Below are positions 1-8,919 of a stretch of DNA of 64,000 nucleotides, piece after piece. Both the position numbers and the translations under genes were made by a program. The stretch lies in NCBI RefSeq assembly GCF_012927445.1, contig NZ_JABBPD010000007.1, positions 496,001 to 560,000 of the forward strand, given 5' to 3'. Each line of letters starts with the position of its first letter. Positions within the stretch are counted from its first letter, which is position 1. Origin of the DNA: Rhodoferax sp. (lineage in GTDB: Bacteria; Pseudomonadota; Gammaproteobacteria; Burkholderiales; Burkholderiaceae_C). The notes under the pieces were generated by a model. It was not told where the DNA came from. It saw only the letters and a list, made by a program, of their open reading frames with translations, and did no database searches.

Positions 1-1352
1 GGATCGAAAACGACCATCTGATGCTGCTGGTACTTGGCTAGCAGCTCCCTGAACCACTCCACGAATTGCAGCCGCCCCTCGCCCTTGTGCTGGAAGAACC
101 ACCCATCCGACTTCGGCGGATGGAGTCGCGCAAAAAGGGATGCGAAATCGCGGTTGGCCGGGACCCAAGGGTCTGCCTCTCGCCCGCCGATGTGATTGGC
201 GAATCCCAGATTGCCGCGAGTGATCGTCAGTGCTGCTTTCACCCTAGCCGACTCGGACGGCTGAGTGGCATTTCCCAGCCAGTCGAATTTGACCGGGCTG
301 GCCCCGTGGCCCGCTACATGACTCTGCAGATGAATTTCTCGGATGTACCCGATTCGCCACCTGCAACACAGCGTACCCTCGCGGGATTGGTCACCATGGA
401 AGCCGAAGATCTCCAGTTCGGTGCTATCGGTTATCTCACGCACTTGGTTGCCCAACTCGAACTTGCACTCGAATACGCCTTCTGCATTGCGTTCTGCTGT
501 GGCGATGCCCGAGTAGACGATTTGGCCGTCGTTGGCGACGCTCAGGCGGAACTGGAAGCCGCTGAAGTGCGGTACCTGCGTCGGCTTGAAGCGTGCAACG
601 AACGCGTGTGGAGCATCGGCCCAGCTCACGACCAACAAGGGGCGTTCCAGTTCGTCCAGCGTAGGGAAGACCAGCAGCTCGAGGTCGCCAAAGCGGGCGG
701 TGTCGGTGCCACCGAAGTCCAGGCCTGTATCCGCGTTAAGACGCTTGACCACCGATGCGGTCAAGGCAACGTCGTAGTCCTGACCCAGGCGGAACAGCGC
801 CCCCTTGTCGGTCTGGGTGATCGAAGCGCTGAAGGCTCCAGCTCCGCCATGCGAGCTAGAGGGCGAACTCCGGTCATTCGCATCGCGGTTGAGCAGGTAG
901 GCGACGGGGCGGTAGACCAGATCACCGGCGGCGAGCGTGGTTGTCCCGAAACGTGCTTTCAAATTGTTCGGCAACCCGAGCTTCAGCTCTTCGCTGATTG
1001 CTGAGATGGTCTGGCCTGCGCTGAATAACCGTAAGAGGCCCGCGCAGTGGGTGCTTTTGATGTCCAAGTTGATTCGGGTAACCTGTGTCTTGAATTGCCC
1101 GAAGGTATCGAATTTATCGTTGTTGCTGAAGTGCCAGCGGTCGTTGGAATGGCTGTAGGGGAGCAGGCGACCGTAGACGACGCGATTTTCAATCGATTGC
1201 TTGGACTTGATCTGCAATATCCACAGTTGTAGCGCGCAGTGGCGGGCATCCTTCGAGAACAGCCGTGCCAGCCGGCCGTCGTTCAGCAGGTCATCAAGTA
1301 CAGGGGCCATCGATTTCTTTTGAGCAACTTTACGCATTTTCACTGTCCGCAT
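1..1352 (-). CDS. Large protein, 5' part only (possible VPA1262-like protein)
   Basis: Reading the minus strand gives an uninterrupted frame from about 1352 to the left edge of the window, roughly 450 codons, so the gene is cut off at its 3' end. Starts at 1352 or 1337 are both possible; an in-frame stop lies at 1379-1377. The product looks like a real globular protein, with well-formed stretches such as LRLFSAGQTISAISEELKLG and DLVYRPVAYLLNRDA. The last visible residues, HQMVVFDP, look like the start of a phospholipase-D-like segment, but its catalytic part would lie outside the window. It reminds me of the VPA1262 family found near mobile and defence genes, but this is recalled similarity only. 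Function is unknown. Confidence 0.7.
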   Translation of the reverse strand, partial: MRTVKMRKVAQKKSMAPVLDDLLNDGRLARLFSKDARHCALQLWILQIKSKQSIENRVVYGRLLPYSHSNDRWHFSNNDKFDTFGQFKTQVTRINLDIKSTHCAGLLRLFSAGQTISAISEELKLGLPNNLKARFGTTTLAAGDLVYRPVAYLLNRDANDRSSPSSSHGGAGAFSASITQTDKGALFRLGQDYDVALTASVVKRLNADTGLDFGGTDTARFGDLELLVFPTLDELERPLLVVSWADAPHAFVARFKPTQVPHFSGFQFRLSVANDGQIVYSGIATAERNAEGVFECKFELGNQVREITDSTELEIFGFHGDQSREGTLCCRWRIGYIREIHLQSHVAGHGASPVKFDWLGNATQPSESARVKAALTITRGNLGFANHIGGREADPWVPANRDFASLFARLHPPKSDGWFFQHKGEGRLQFVEWFRELLAKYQQHQMVVFD

Positions 1353-1876
1353 TGCCGGGTGGCGCTGATTCCTTCTTCATCAGAAGATCAAGAGCACGAG
1401 TACGGAGTGTGTTCTTGTTCAGCAGCTAGACGATAAAAGCCGCAATACCGGCAGCGCAGGCCGAGGCCACAGCGGATACGACCGTGCCATTTTTGAAAAT
1501 TGCAATCGGTTTTCATTTGACTAACCCCCTTTGTTATTGGGCCATTGTGGTGCAGCGTGTTTCACACGCTGAATCTCAACGGTACCTTGCGAATGTTCGG
1601 CAGGATTGATTGCAAGCGAATCGTATCAAACTGGCTCCTCGTCGTAAGCGCCGCTTGCGCTGCTCAAGAACCGTCTACGGCTAAATTCTGATTTTTCGTA
1701 TCGAGCGACCGCTTTGTTGAAGTTGACTCGGGGAAGGGCTGCTTTGGTGCGATCTGATCGAAAAGTTGTGTGACAGCAGTCAGTCTTTTACGGTCGTAAT
1801 CTAGTCAAGTTTTATCGTTGAAACTAGGGTCAACGTTATTCGCTGGCGCAACAAACTCTTTTGTTTTTCGGCTCAG
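1353..1876. other. Gene-poor stretch
   Basis: No convincing long gene lies here. On the minus strand a good ribosome-binding sequence (AAAGGGGG, 1522-1529) precedes an ATG at 1516. The ATG frame encodes an unlikely 42-residue peptide ending at 1388. The neighbouring frame encodes a plausible hydrophobic peptide, IFKNGTVVSAVASACAAGI, ending at a TAG at 1428-1426. The two would join by loss of one A from the AAAA run after the ATG. It may be a decayed or frameshifted small membrane peptide. Confidence 0.35.
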
Positions 1877-2299
1877 TCATTTGGTATCCCAAGGATTGAG
1901 CACCGGCACACCGCACGGCTCAAAATCGGCAACGTTGCGGGTGACGACGGTCATGCCATGCACAAGGGCGGTTGCCGCGATCAGGCAATCCCGAACAGGG
2001 CGCGGATCGGGGACGTGAAGCTTGGCGCTGCGCTGTGCGACAGCCGTATCAACGGGCAGGATACGGCCGGCAAATGCGGGTAAAACATGGTGGTCGAACC
2101 ACGCCCGAAACACCGCGCCTTGCGCCGGGTCGCGACGTTCTGCGAGTAAGACACCGATTTCCAGCTCCTGAACCGTGATGCAAGACAAGTACAGGTCAGC
2201 CGATTCCACGCTGTCAGCCCACTGCGCCACACGCGCATCAGCTCGTCCAAGGCGAATTTTGCGCAGCTCAGACACGACGTTGGTATCAAGAATAAACAT
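1877..2299 (-). CDS. vapC: PIN-domain ribonuclease toxin, VapC/FitB type
   Basis: This 140-residue protein is a typical PIN-domain toxin, a family that cleaves RNA with metal bound by a cluster of acidic residues. The expected acids are visible: D5 in LDTNVVSE, E45 in VQELEIGV, D104 in VRDCLIAATA and D125 in NVADFE. The ATG overlaps the last base of the antitoxin gene upstream, so the two are translationally coupled. By family knowledge the toxin is held inactive by the antitoxin and released under stress or after loss of the locus. The RNA target cannot be read from the sequence. Confidence 0.92.
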   Translation of the reverse strand: MFILDTNVVSELRKIRLGRADARVAQWADSVESADLYLSCITVQELEIGVLLAERRDPAQGAVFRAWFDHHVLPAFAGRILPVDTAVAQRSAKLHVPDPRPVRDCLIAATALVHGMTVVTRNVADFEPCGVPVLNPWDTK

Positions 2300-2553
2300 C
2301 AGGAAAGGTCCGCCGGCCGTGCGAGGTCACGCAGGCGGGGAATTTCAAGTTCAATATCCTCAATGCCCGGCATCGCCAACAAGTCGGCGATCTTCTGACG
2401 GCTGCCCGTGAGGCGCTGATACAGCGCCATGCTCATCAGCACATGGGCGGGTCGGCCCCGGTCTGTGATGAACACAGGCCCCTCGTTGGCTGCCTTTTTT
2501 GCCTCGCTCGCAGCCTGGTTGAATTCTCTGCTTGAGATGGTGGTGATGGTCAT
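2299..2553 (-). CDS. Antitoxin, Phd/YefM type
   Basis: The 84-residue product begins ITTISSREFNQAASEAKKAA and continues with GPVFITDRGRPAHVLMSM, the usual pattern of Phd/YefM DNA-binding antitoxins. The N-terminal half should bind operator DNA and the Leu/Ile-rich C-terminal half should wrap the PIN toxin encoded directly downstream. It is the first gene of a two-gene operon. Autoregulation is likely because an inverted repeat lies 21-36 bases before the ATG. Confidence 0.88.
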   Translation of the reverse strand: MTITTISSREFNQAASEAKKAANEGPVFITDRGRPAHVLMSMALYQRLTGSRQKIADLLAMPGIEDIELEIPRLRDLARPADLS

Positions 2554-2574
2554 GACAGTGCCCTTCTGATTGAA

Positions 2575-2590
2575 GTAGTCATGTTACTAC
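2575..2590 (-). promoter_or_regulatory. Possible antitoxin operator (inverted repeat)
   Basis: GTAGT and ACTAC form perfect 5-bp arms around a 6-base spacer just upstream of the antitoxin ATG. Phd/YefM antitoxins commonly bind such palindromes to repress their own operon. The assignment is by position only. Confidence 0.4.
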
Positions 2591-2633
2591 ATCAGCCGGG
2601 CAAAGGCAAAGGCAATTGATCTATTTCATACAT

Positions 2634-2687
2634 AAAATCAGCCGCTAGCCCCCGTGTTACCTTCGCAACCAGCTATCAAATAGATAG
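2634..2687 (+). repeat. 54-bp dispersed repeat, copy 1
   Basis: It shows the family pattern of an AAATCAG-like left end, CTAGCCCCCG, and AGCTAT near the right end. It overlaps the end of the SNF2 gene and supplies its final residues and stop codon. Confidence 0.75.
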
Positions 2688-5600
2688 TGGTTTCAGCAGC
2701 TCAGCCAGATCACCTTCGCTGAACAGAGGCTCCTTGCGTCCAACCGACCCGCTGTACATGCTCTCGCTCAGCGCCGCCTTGCGCTCCTGCAGCGCCAGAA
2801 TGCGTTCTTCAATCGTGCCTTGCGCCACCATCTTGTAGACAAACACGCTTTGCGTCTGGCCGATGCGGTGGGCGCGGTCGGTGGCCTGCGCCTCGACCGC
2901 CGGGTTCCACCATGGGTCGTAGTGAATCACGGTGTCGGCTTGCGGCAGGTTCAGGCCGACGCCACCGGCTTTCAGGCTGATCAGGAACAGCGGCACCTGG
3001 CCGCTGGTGAACTGCTCGATCAGCGCGTCGCGCTTCTGGCTCTGGCCGGTCAGCTTGACCCAGGGAATTTTGCATTTTTTCAGCTCGGCCTCGATCAAGG
3101 TCAGCATGCTGGTGAACTGTGAGAACAGCAGGATGCGGCGTCCTTCCGCCAGCATTTCGGGCAGCATCTCCATCAGTTGCTCCAGCTTGGCCGAGGTTTT
3201 GACCTTTTGCGCCGCTTCCATTTTGAGCAGTTTCGGGTCGCAGCAGACCTGGCGCAACTTGAGCAGCGCGTCCAGGATGGTGATTTGCGACTTGGCCAAG
3301 CCCTTGCTGGTGAGCGCCTCGCGCACGGTTTTTTCCATGCCGAGGCGGATGGTTTCGTACAGGTCGGCCTGTTGGCCGGACAGCTCGACGCGCATCACGG
3401 TTTCCACCTTGGGCGGCAGTTCGTTCGCCACCACCGCCTTGGTGCGGCGCAGCATGAAGGGTGTGATGCGGGCGCGCAGTTGGTGCAGGCGCTCCGGGTC
3501 GCCTTGTTTTTCAATCGGGTTGCGGAACAATTCCTTGAAACGCGCCTGGCTGCCGAGAAAGCCGGGCATCAAAAAGTGGAACAGGCTCCAGATTTCGCCC
3601 AGGTGGTTTTCCATCGGCGTGCCGGACAGGCACAGGCGGTGCCGGGTTTGCAACAGGCCGGCCACTTGCGCCGCGTTGGTGCTGGCGTTCTTGATGTTTT
3701 GCGCCTCGTCCAGCACCACCAGATGCCACTGTGCCTCCAGCCAGCGTTCGCGGTCGCGTTGCAGGAGCGAGTAGGGCGCAATCACGACATCAAACTGGTC
3801 CATCGTGTCGGCCACGGCGTGCCGTTCTTTGCCGTGCAGCACCAGGCAGCGCAGCTGCGGGCAGAAGCGTTCGGTCTCGCGCTGCCAGTTGCCCATCAGG
3901 CTGACCGGCGCAATGATCAGGGCCGGGTGGCTCAAGCGGCCGGCGTCTTTTTCGATCTGGATGTGGACCAGCGTTTGCAGGGTTTTGCCCAGGCCCATGT
4001 CGTCGGCCAGAATGCCGCCGAGACGGTGCTGGCGCAAAAACTGCAGCCAGTTCACGCCTTGCTGCTGGTACGGCCGCAGGCTGGCCTGCACGCTGGCGGG
4101 CACCGGCACTTGGGGTAATTCGGACTGGCCGCTGAGTTGCTGCACCATGTCGCGCAGCGTCTGGGCACCGTCCCACACCGCGCCTTCGCCCAATGCCGCG
4201 CCGGTGCGCAGCGCGTCCAGGCGCGACAGTTTGAGGCTGGCGCCGGTGAAGTCGTGGTCGCGGTCGTTCACCAGTTCCAGCAGCGCCGCCATCCAGGGTT
4301 TGAGCGTGTCGGTCGGCAGGCGGATGAAGCCTTGGCTGTTGGGCGACGGCAGGTAGACAAAGGGCGGAATGTTCGGCAGGCCGGTCTCCGGGTCGAGCGG
4401 GCTGGCAGCAGCGGCGGCAATCAAATCGGGGAGCCAGGGCAGGATGTTGTGGCGCTGGCCGTTGATCTCCATGCCGAGCGACAGGTCAAACCAGGGTGAG
4501 GTGGCTTCTTCCTCGCCCTCGGGCTGCAACTGCACCTCCAGCGTGTCGGCGTGGGTGATCCAGTGGTTCAGGGCCGCGTCCAGCGTCACCTCAAAGCCGG
4601 CGTCGCGCAGCACCGAGAAACCGTTGTCGGCCCAGTGCAGCCAGTCTTGCTGCGGGCCGTCGCCCGGAATGCCAAACAAGCCTTTCTCGGCCGACATCAG
4701 GCCCAGGTCATAGAGGCGGGTGATGGCGTCGAGTTCGGCTTCGGCATCGCGCTGCAGCAGCACGCGACCCGCAGCGCTCTCGATCAGCACGGTGCTGCCC
4801 TGGCCGGCCCACCAGCCGCGGTGGCCGGCGTAGTCAAAGCGCAGTTGCGCCTGGATCAGGCCCGCGGAGGGCGCGTTTTCTGGCGGCGTGAGCGCTAGGT
4901 GCAGGCAGGCGCTGGGCGTGATGCCTTGCAGCGTGGTGAGTTGTTGCAGCACCGGTGGCAGCGGCAGCTTGCCCAGGCGTTGCATCAGCGCCACCTGGTG
5001 TTTTTGCAGCGCCGACGGTTTCAGTGGCGGCGCTTTCAGCAGCACGTCAAGCTGGGCGGTCGGGATGCCTTCGGCCTGCACCGGGCCGCACAGGCCGAGC
5101 GCGGCGTCCAGATACAGCGGCGGGCTGTTCAGGCACAGTTTGGCGTGGCTGTCGGCCAGTTGGCCGCGCAGGGTCCAGCTGGGCTCGAGAGCTTGCGGGT
5201 TGGGGACTTCTTGCCAGTGCCAGCTTAAGCGTTGGGGCGGGCCCCACTGGAGGGGCAGACCCGCGCCGCCCTTGCCATCGTCCAGCAACAGTCGCCCGGT
5301 GCTGGCGGCCTGTTGCAACGCGATCAGGCCGGCCTGGCCGCTGGGCAGGGCGCTGGAGTTGAAGTTGTAGGAGAAGCGGCTGCTGTCGGGCATGGCGCGC
5401 ATCAGTTGCAGCACTTGGTGGTCGGCGTCGCTGGCCTGGTCGTACACCGCCTGGCCTTTGTAGGGGGCGGACTTGATGGCCTTGGGTTTGGCCCAGCCGC
5501 CAGTGACTTTGGGGTACGACACCACCGCTTCCATCTGCAGCCGGGGCGTCGGGCTGTGCGCCCCCACCACCGTCAGCAGGTACAGGAATTGCTCGGGCCG

Positions 5601-6149
5601 GATGTCCTCGCGGGCACCGTGAATTGCCGGATCCCCGTGAGCCGCCTTGGTGGCGGCCCCGCTGGCCCGGTCCAGCTCCTGCAGCCAGCGCAGCAATTGG
5701 GCCTCGGCCTCCAGCCGGGCACTTTCCTGGGCCCGGGCCAGATTCGCCAGGCGTTGGGTTTCGACCTGTTCCGGGCTGGGTGGGCTGAGCATGGGGTAGG
5801 GCGCGTTGCCGCCCAACAGCTGCAGGCCCTGGTAGGCAGCTTTCAGCATCAAGGCGACGCCGTGTTTGCACTGGCTGCCGACCGGGCATTCGCATTCGCT
5901 GTCCCAGTAGTCCACCTGGCCGTCCGGCATCAGCGCCATTTCGATCGAGACTTCATACGGTTCGCGCTGGCTGCCTTGCACCTCACCCAACAGCAGCCAG
6001 TGGTCCTGCATCGGCTCGATGTCGAGGCCCAACACCTTTTGGCTGCGGTAGAGCATCAAGCCGCGCGTCCAGGCCCCGGCGTCGGCCATCGGCTGCAGTG
6101 ACTGGGGTTTGAACCAGAGTCCGGGACTCAAGGGTGAATTTTGAATCAA
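2676..6149 (-). CDS. SWIM zinc-finger SNF2-family helicase
   Basis: This 1157-residue protein has an N-terminal SWIM zinc finger (C86, C88, C94, H96 in CECPVGSQCKH), a long variable middle region, and a C-terminal SNF2/RapA-type ATPase. Helicase motifs are clear: DDMGLGKT at about residue 718, LDEAQ, the SGTPMEN segment, and late motifs including GGVGLNL and DRAHRIGQ. Proteins of this family translocate on double-stranded DNA and are linked to transcription or repair; the exact role here is unknown. The chosen start is TTG at 6149, with GGAG seven bases upstream inside a copy of the 54-bp repeat. The stop codon also lies inside a repeat copy, so both gene ends are repeat-derived. An ATG at 6089 is the main alternative start. 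Confidence 0.9.
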   Translation of the reverse strand: MIQNSPLSPGLWFKPQSLQPMADAGAWTRGLMLYRSQKVLGLDIEPMQDHWLLLGEVQGSQREPYEVSIEMALMPDGQVDYWDSECECPVGSQCKHGVALMLKAAYQGLQLLGGNAPYPMLSPPSPEQVETQRLANLARAQESARLEAEAQLLRWLQELDRASGAATKAAHGDPAIHGAREDIRPEQFLYLLTVVGAHSPTPRLQMEAVVSYPKVTGGWAKPKAIKSAPYKGQAVYDQASDADHQVLQLMRAMPDSSRFSYNFNSSALPSGQAGLIALQQAASTGRLLLDDGKGGAGLPLQWGPPQRLSWHWQEVPNPQALEPSWTLRGQLADSHAKLCLNSPPLYLDAALGLCGPVQAEGIPTAQLDVLLKAPPLKPSALQKHQVALMQRLGKLPLPPVLQQLTTLQGITPSACLHLALTPPENAPSAGLIQAQLRFDYAGHRGWWAGQGSTVLIESAAGRVLLQRDAEAELDAITRLYDLGLMSAEKGLFGIPGDGPQQDWLHWADNGFSVLRDAGFEVTLDAALNHWITHADTLEVQLQPEGEEEATSPWFDLSLGMEINGQRHNILPWLPDLIAAAAASPLDPETGLPNIPPFVYLPSPNSQGFIRLPTDTLKPWMAALLELVNDRDHDFTGASLKLSRLDALRTGAALGEGAVWDGAQTLRDMVQQLSGQSELPQVPVPASVQASLRPYQQQGVNWLQFLRQHRLGGILADDMGLGKTLQTLVHIQIEKDAGRLSHPALIIAPVSLMGNWQRETERFCPQLRCLVLHGKERHAVADTMDQFDVVIAPYSLLQRDRERWLEAQWHLVVLDEAQNIKNASTNAAQVAGLLQTRHRLCLSGTPMENHLGEIWSLFHFLMPGFLGSQARFKELFRNPIEKQGDPERLHQLRARITPFMLRRTKAVVANELPPKVETVMRVELSGQQADLYETIRLGMEKTVREALTSKGLAKSQITILDALLKLRQVCCDPKLLKMEAAQKVKTSAKLEQLMEMLPEMLAEGRRILLFSQFTSMLTLIEAELKKCKIPWVKLTGQSQKRDALIEQFTSGQVPLFLISLKAGGVGLNLPQADTVIHYDPWWNPAVEAQATDRAHRIGQTQSVFVYKMVAQGTIEERILALQERKAALSESMYSGSVGRKEPLFSEGDLAELLKPLSI

Positions 6150-6201
6150 ATCAGGCTCCAGCCCTTGTTTTGCCTGCGCAAGCAGCTATTGAAAACGTAG
6201 C
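6148..6201 (+). repeat. 54-bp dispersed repeat, copy 2
   Basis: It has the same length and orientation as copy 1, with AAATCAGGCTCCAGCCC at the left and AGCTATTGAAAACGTAGC at the right. It contains the ribosome-binding sequence and TTG start of the SNF2 gene and ends four bases before the lipA stop codon. Confidence 0.8.
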
Positions 6202-6205
6202 GAAT

Positions 6206-7219
6206 TCAGGCGGTCGGGCTACCCAGCGCGTGACCGGCCTGCTGGTCGGCGTGGTAGCTGGAACGCACCATGGCGCCGACGGCGGCGTGCTTGAAGCCCA
6301 TGGCATAGGCTTCCGTTTCAAACATCTTGAAGGTGTCCGGGTGCACGTAGCGTTTGACCGTGAGGTGCGAGGTGCTGGGCGCCAGGTACTGGCCGATGGT
6401 CAGCATCTCGATGCCGTGGGCGCGCATGTCGCGCATCACTTGCAGAATCTCTTCGTCGGTTTCGCCCAGGCCGACCATGATGCCGCTCTTGGTCGGGACG
6501 TGCGGGAACAGGGCCTTGAACTTTTTCAGCAGGTTCAAGGAAAACTGGTAATCGCTGCCGGGGCGCGCTTCTTTGTACAGGCGCGGTGCGGTTTCCAGGT
6601 TGTGGTTCATCACGTCCGGCGGCGCCGCTTTCAAAATTTCGAGCGCGCGGTCGTCGCGGCCGCGGAAGTCCGGCACCAGCACCTCGATCTGGGTCTGCGG
6701 TGACAGTTCGCGAATTTTCTGGATGCACGCTGCAAAGTGGCCGGCGCCACCGTCGCGCAGATCGTCACGGTCGACGCTGGTGATCACCACGTATTTGAGC
6801 TTGAGCTGGGCGATCGTTTTGGCCAGGTTGTCGGGCTCGTTCACGTCCAGCGGGTCGGGCCGGCCATGGCCGACATCGCAAAACGGACACCGGCGCGTGC
6901 ATTTGTCGCCCATGATCATGAAGGTGGCGGTGCCCTTGCCGAAACATTCACCGATGTTGGGGCAGCTGGCCTCTTCGCACACGGTCACCAGTTTGTTCTG
7001 GCGCAGCACGTCCTTGATTTCATAAAAGCGGGTGCTCGGCGAGCCGGCCTTGACGCGAATCCAGTCCGGCTTTTTCAAGACCTCGCCCTGCACCACCTTG
7101 ACCGGGATGCGCGACAACTTGGCCGCCGCCTTTTGCTTGGCCGACGGGTCGTAGTTGGCTTGCGACTGGGCGTCGCGAACCGTGGGAGTGGAAACGAGGT
7201 CGTCGTGGCTGTGGCTCAT
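6206..7219 (-). CDS. lipA: Lipoyl synthase
   Basis: LipA is a radical-SAM enzyme that inserts two sulfur atoms into the octanoyl chain carried on lipoyl domains of E2 subunits and glycine cleavage H protein. The 337-residue sequence has both required iron-sulfur motifs: the auxiliary cluster C81, C86, C92 ([12 protein letters not shown]) and the SAM cluster C107, C111, C114 (CTRRCPFC). Length is normal for the family. It lies directly downstream of lipB with a 26-base gap, so it works on the product of its neighbour. Confidence 0.98.
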   Translation of the reverse strand: MSHSHDDLVSTPTVRDAQSQANYDPSAKQKAAAKLSRIPVKVVQGEVLKKPDWIRVKAGSPSTRFYEIKDVLRQNKLVTVCEEASCPNIGECFGKGTATFMIMGDKCTRRCPFCDVGHGRPDPLDVNEPDNLAKTIAQLKLKYVVITSVDRDDLRDGGAGHFAACIQKIRELSPQTQIEVLVPDFRGRDDRALEILKAAPPDVMNHNLETAPRLYKEARPGSDYQFSLNLLKKFKALFPHVPTKSGIMVGLGETDEEILQVMRDMRAHGIEMLTIGQYLAPSTSHLTVKRYVHPDTFKMFETEAYAMGFKHAAVGAMVRSSYHADQQAGHALGSPTA

Positions 7220-7245
7220 GGTGGGTAATGCGGTTTGGAGCGGCG

Positions 7246-7938
7246 TCAGGGCGCCAAGTAGGTTGCGAGCTTGTGGCCCAGGACATCGGCCGCTTCAGCC
7301 CAACCGACGGAGACACCAATTGTAGAAAGGTCCACCGTTTGCAGACCCACGTAGCCACAAGGGTTGATACGCGAGAAGGGTTCCAGGTCCATCGCCACAT
7401 TGAGCGCCACGCCGTGGTAGGTGCAATTGCGGCTGACCTTGATGCCGAGGGCGCCGATTTTGCCGAGGCCGGTGAAATCGGGCCCGAGGGCGGCGAGGTT
7501 GGCTTGGGTGGGGCGCTGCGGCAGCACCGCGTGTGACCCCGGGTCCGCCAGCCGGACATAAATACCCGGCGCGCCTGCCACCCGGTGTCCGGTGACGCCA
7601 AAGTGCGCCAGCGTGCGAATCACCGCTTCTTCAATCCGGTAGACATATTCCTTGACGAAATAACCAGCCCGCTTGAGGTCGAGCAGCGGATACGCCACCA
7701 CTTGGCCGGGGCCGTGGTAAGTGACCTGACCGCCCCGGTTGGTTTGCACCACCGGAATGTCGGCCGGATTAAAAATATGTTCAGCTTTGCCCGCCAGCCC
7801 CTGCGTATATACCGGGTCATGTTCACAAATCCACAGCGCATCGGGCGTCTCGGCCGTGCGCGTGGCAGTGAAGGCCTGCATGGCGTCGTAGGTGGGTCGG
7901 TAGTCGACCCGGCCGAGTTGTTGGGGTGACATGGTCAC
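7246..7938 (-). CDS. lipB: Octanoyltransferase LipB
   Basis: LipB moves octanoate from acyl carrier protein to the target lysine of lipoyl domains, the step before LipA. The 230-residue protein carries the [12 protein letters not shown] signature at about 68-79 and the catalytic pair K160 ([12 protein letters not shown]) and C172 (NCTYHG). It is in the middle of a compact minus-strand operon: YbeD-like gene, lipB, lipA. A nearby alternative start is the second Met at residue 3. Confidence 0.97.
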   Translation of the reverse strand: MTMSPQQLGRVDYRPTYDAMQAFTATRTAETPDALWICEHDPVYTQGLAGKAEHIFNPADIPVVQTNRGGQVTYHGPGQVVAYPLLDLKRAGYFVKEYVYRIEEAVIRTLAHFGVTGHRVAGAPGIYVRLADPGSHAVLPQRPTQANLAALGPDFTGLGKIGALGIKVSRNCTYHGVALNVAMDLEPFSRINPCGYVGLQTVDLSTIGVSVGWAEAADVLGHKLATYLAP

Positions 7939-7944
7939 AGCGGG

Positions 7945-8235
7945 TTACAGCACCACTTTGACCATCGGATGGGTCGACAGCGTCCGGTACAACTCATCCA
8001 GTTGCTCGCGGCTGGTGGCGGTCACGGTGATGGTCACCCCCAGGTATTTGCCGCCCTTGCTTTCGCGCAGTTCAATGGTCGAGGCATCAAAGGCCGGGTC
8101 AAACTGGTGGGCGATCAGGGTGATGGCGTGCACCAGCCCCTCCACTTTGACGCCCATGACTTTGATGGGGAAAAGCGACGGGTACTCAATGAGCGACTCG
8201 TTGGGGGGAATGTCGGGGTTGATCGGTGTGGACAC
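7945..8235 (-). CDS. YbeD-like (DUF493) protein
   Basis: The product is a small ferredoxin-fold protein of the YbeD/DUF493 family, commonly found beside lipB. The conserved core IEYPSLFPIKVMG and the C-terminal DELYRTLSTHPMVKVVL are clear. I choose the GTG at 8235 (96 residues) because family members begin shortly before the PPNESLIEYP segment. The frame is open to an ATG at 8325 (126 residues), whose extra N-terminus looks unlike a conserved domain. Its role is unproven; a regulatory part in lipoate metabolism is suggested only by gene neighbourhood. Confidence 0.85.
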   Translation of the reverse strand: MSTPINPDIPPNESLIEYPSLFPIKVMGVKVEGLVHAITLIAHQFDPAFDASTIELRESKGGKYLGVTITVTATSREQLDELYRTLSTHPMVKVVL

Positions 8236-8365
8236 GGCGTTCAATATAGTGAGACTGTCGGTTTCAATGTTGGGTCCCCATAGCGTTGAGGGGCGGCTGC
8301 GGGGGGCAAAGTGCGCATGAATCAATTATCGCCGCGGCAAGGCACCCAAGGCAGGGGTTTCTACG

Positions 8366-8371
8366 TATAAT
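8366..8371 (+). promoter_or_regulatory. Candidate -10 box for the atp operon
   Basis: A perfect TATAAT lies 58 bases before the atpI start codon in the gap between two divergent operons. I see no good -35 sequence at the usual distance, so the assignment is tentative. Confidence 0.4.
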
Positions 8372-8429
8372 CTAAGGCTTTGCGGCAACTGTCGCGTGTA
8401 CCTTACCTGTAACCTGCGTGTAATTTGAG

Positions 8430-8909
8430 ATGTCGATAATTACGCCTGATTCCAGATACGACTCAGATGAGTCCGAAGAGTTGGAGTTCAAGCGGCTAAC
8501 CGCCGAAGAAGCGCAAGCTTTACGTGAACTTCATCCCTCGGTTTCGCCTTGGTTGATCGTGGGCATGCAAGTTTTAGTGGGTTTGCTGGTGGCGTTGGCT
8601 GCCTGGGGCTTCACTGGAAAGTCGAGTGCGGGTTGGTCGGCGGCTTATGGTGCGCTGGCGGTGATAGTGCCTGCTGTGGTGTTTGCGCGAGGTCTGACGA
8701 GTCAGTTCTCGTCCCTGAATGCAGCAACCGCTTGGCTGGGGTTTTTTGTGTGGGAGGCAATCAAGATTGCTGTAAGTGTGGGGATGCTTTTTGCTGCCCC
8801 GCGCCTGGTTGTAGATCTGGACTGGTTGGTAATGCTGATTGGCCTGATCGTGACCATGAAAGTCTATTGGGTGGCGCTGTTAATGCGTCCGAAACGAAAA
8901 ACAAAGTAA
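8430..8909 (+). CDS. atpI: ATP synthase accessory protein AtpI
   Basis: AtpI is a small membrane protein encoded first in many atp operons; it helps assemble the c-ring. The 159-residue product has a charged N-terminus and four hydrophobic segments at roughly 42-60, 68-85, 100-120 and 128-150, ending in a basic tail. Its position immediately before atpB supports the call more strongly than its sequence, because the family is poorly conserved. Confidence 0.88.
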   Translation: MSIITPDSRYDSDESEELEFKRLTAEEAQALRELHPSVSPWLIVGMQVLVGLLVALAAWGFTGKSSAGWSAAYGALAVIVPAVVFARGLTSQFSSLNAATAWLGFFVWEAIKIAVSVGMLFAAPRLVVDLDWLVMLIGLIVTMKVYWVALLMRPKRKTK

Positions 8910-8919
8910 AGAGTTAACA

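Noticed and set aside
66..1004. A 312-codon open frame on the plus strand
   Set aside because: It lies opposite the long minus-strand gene, has no conserved segments, and its composition follows from the codon bias of that gene.
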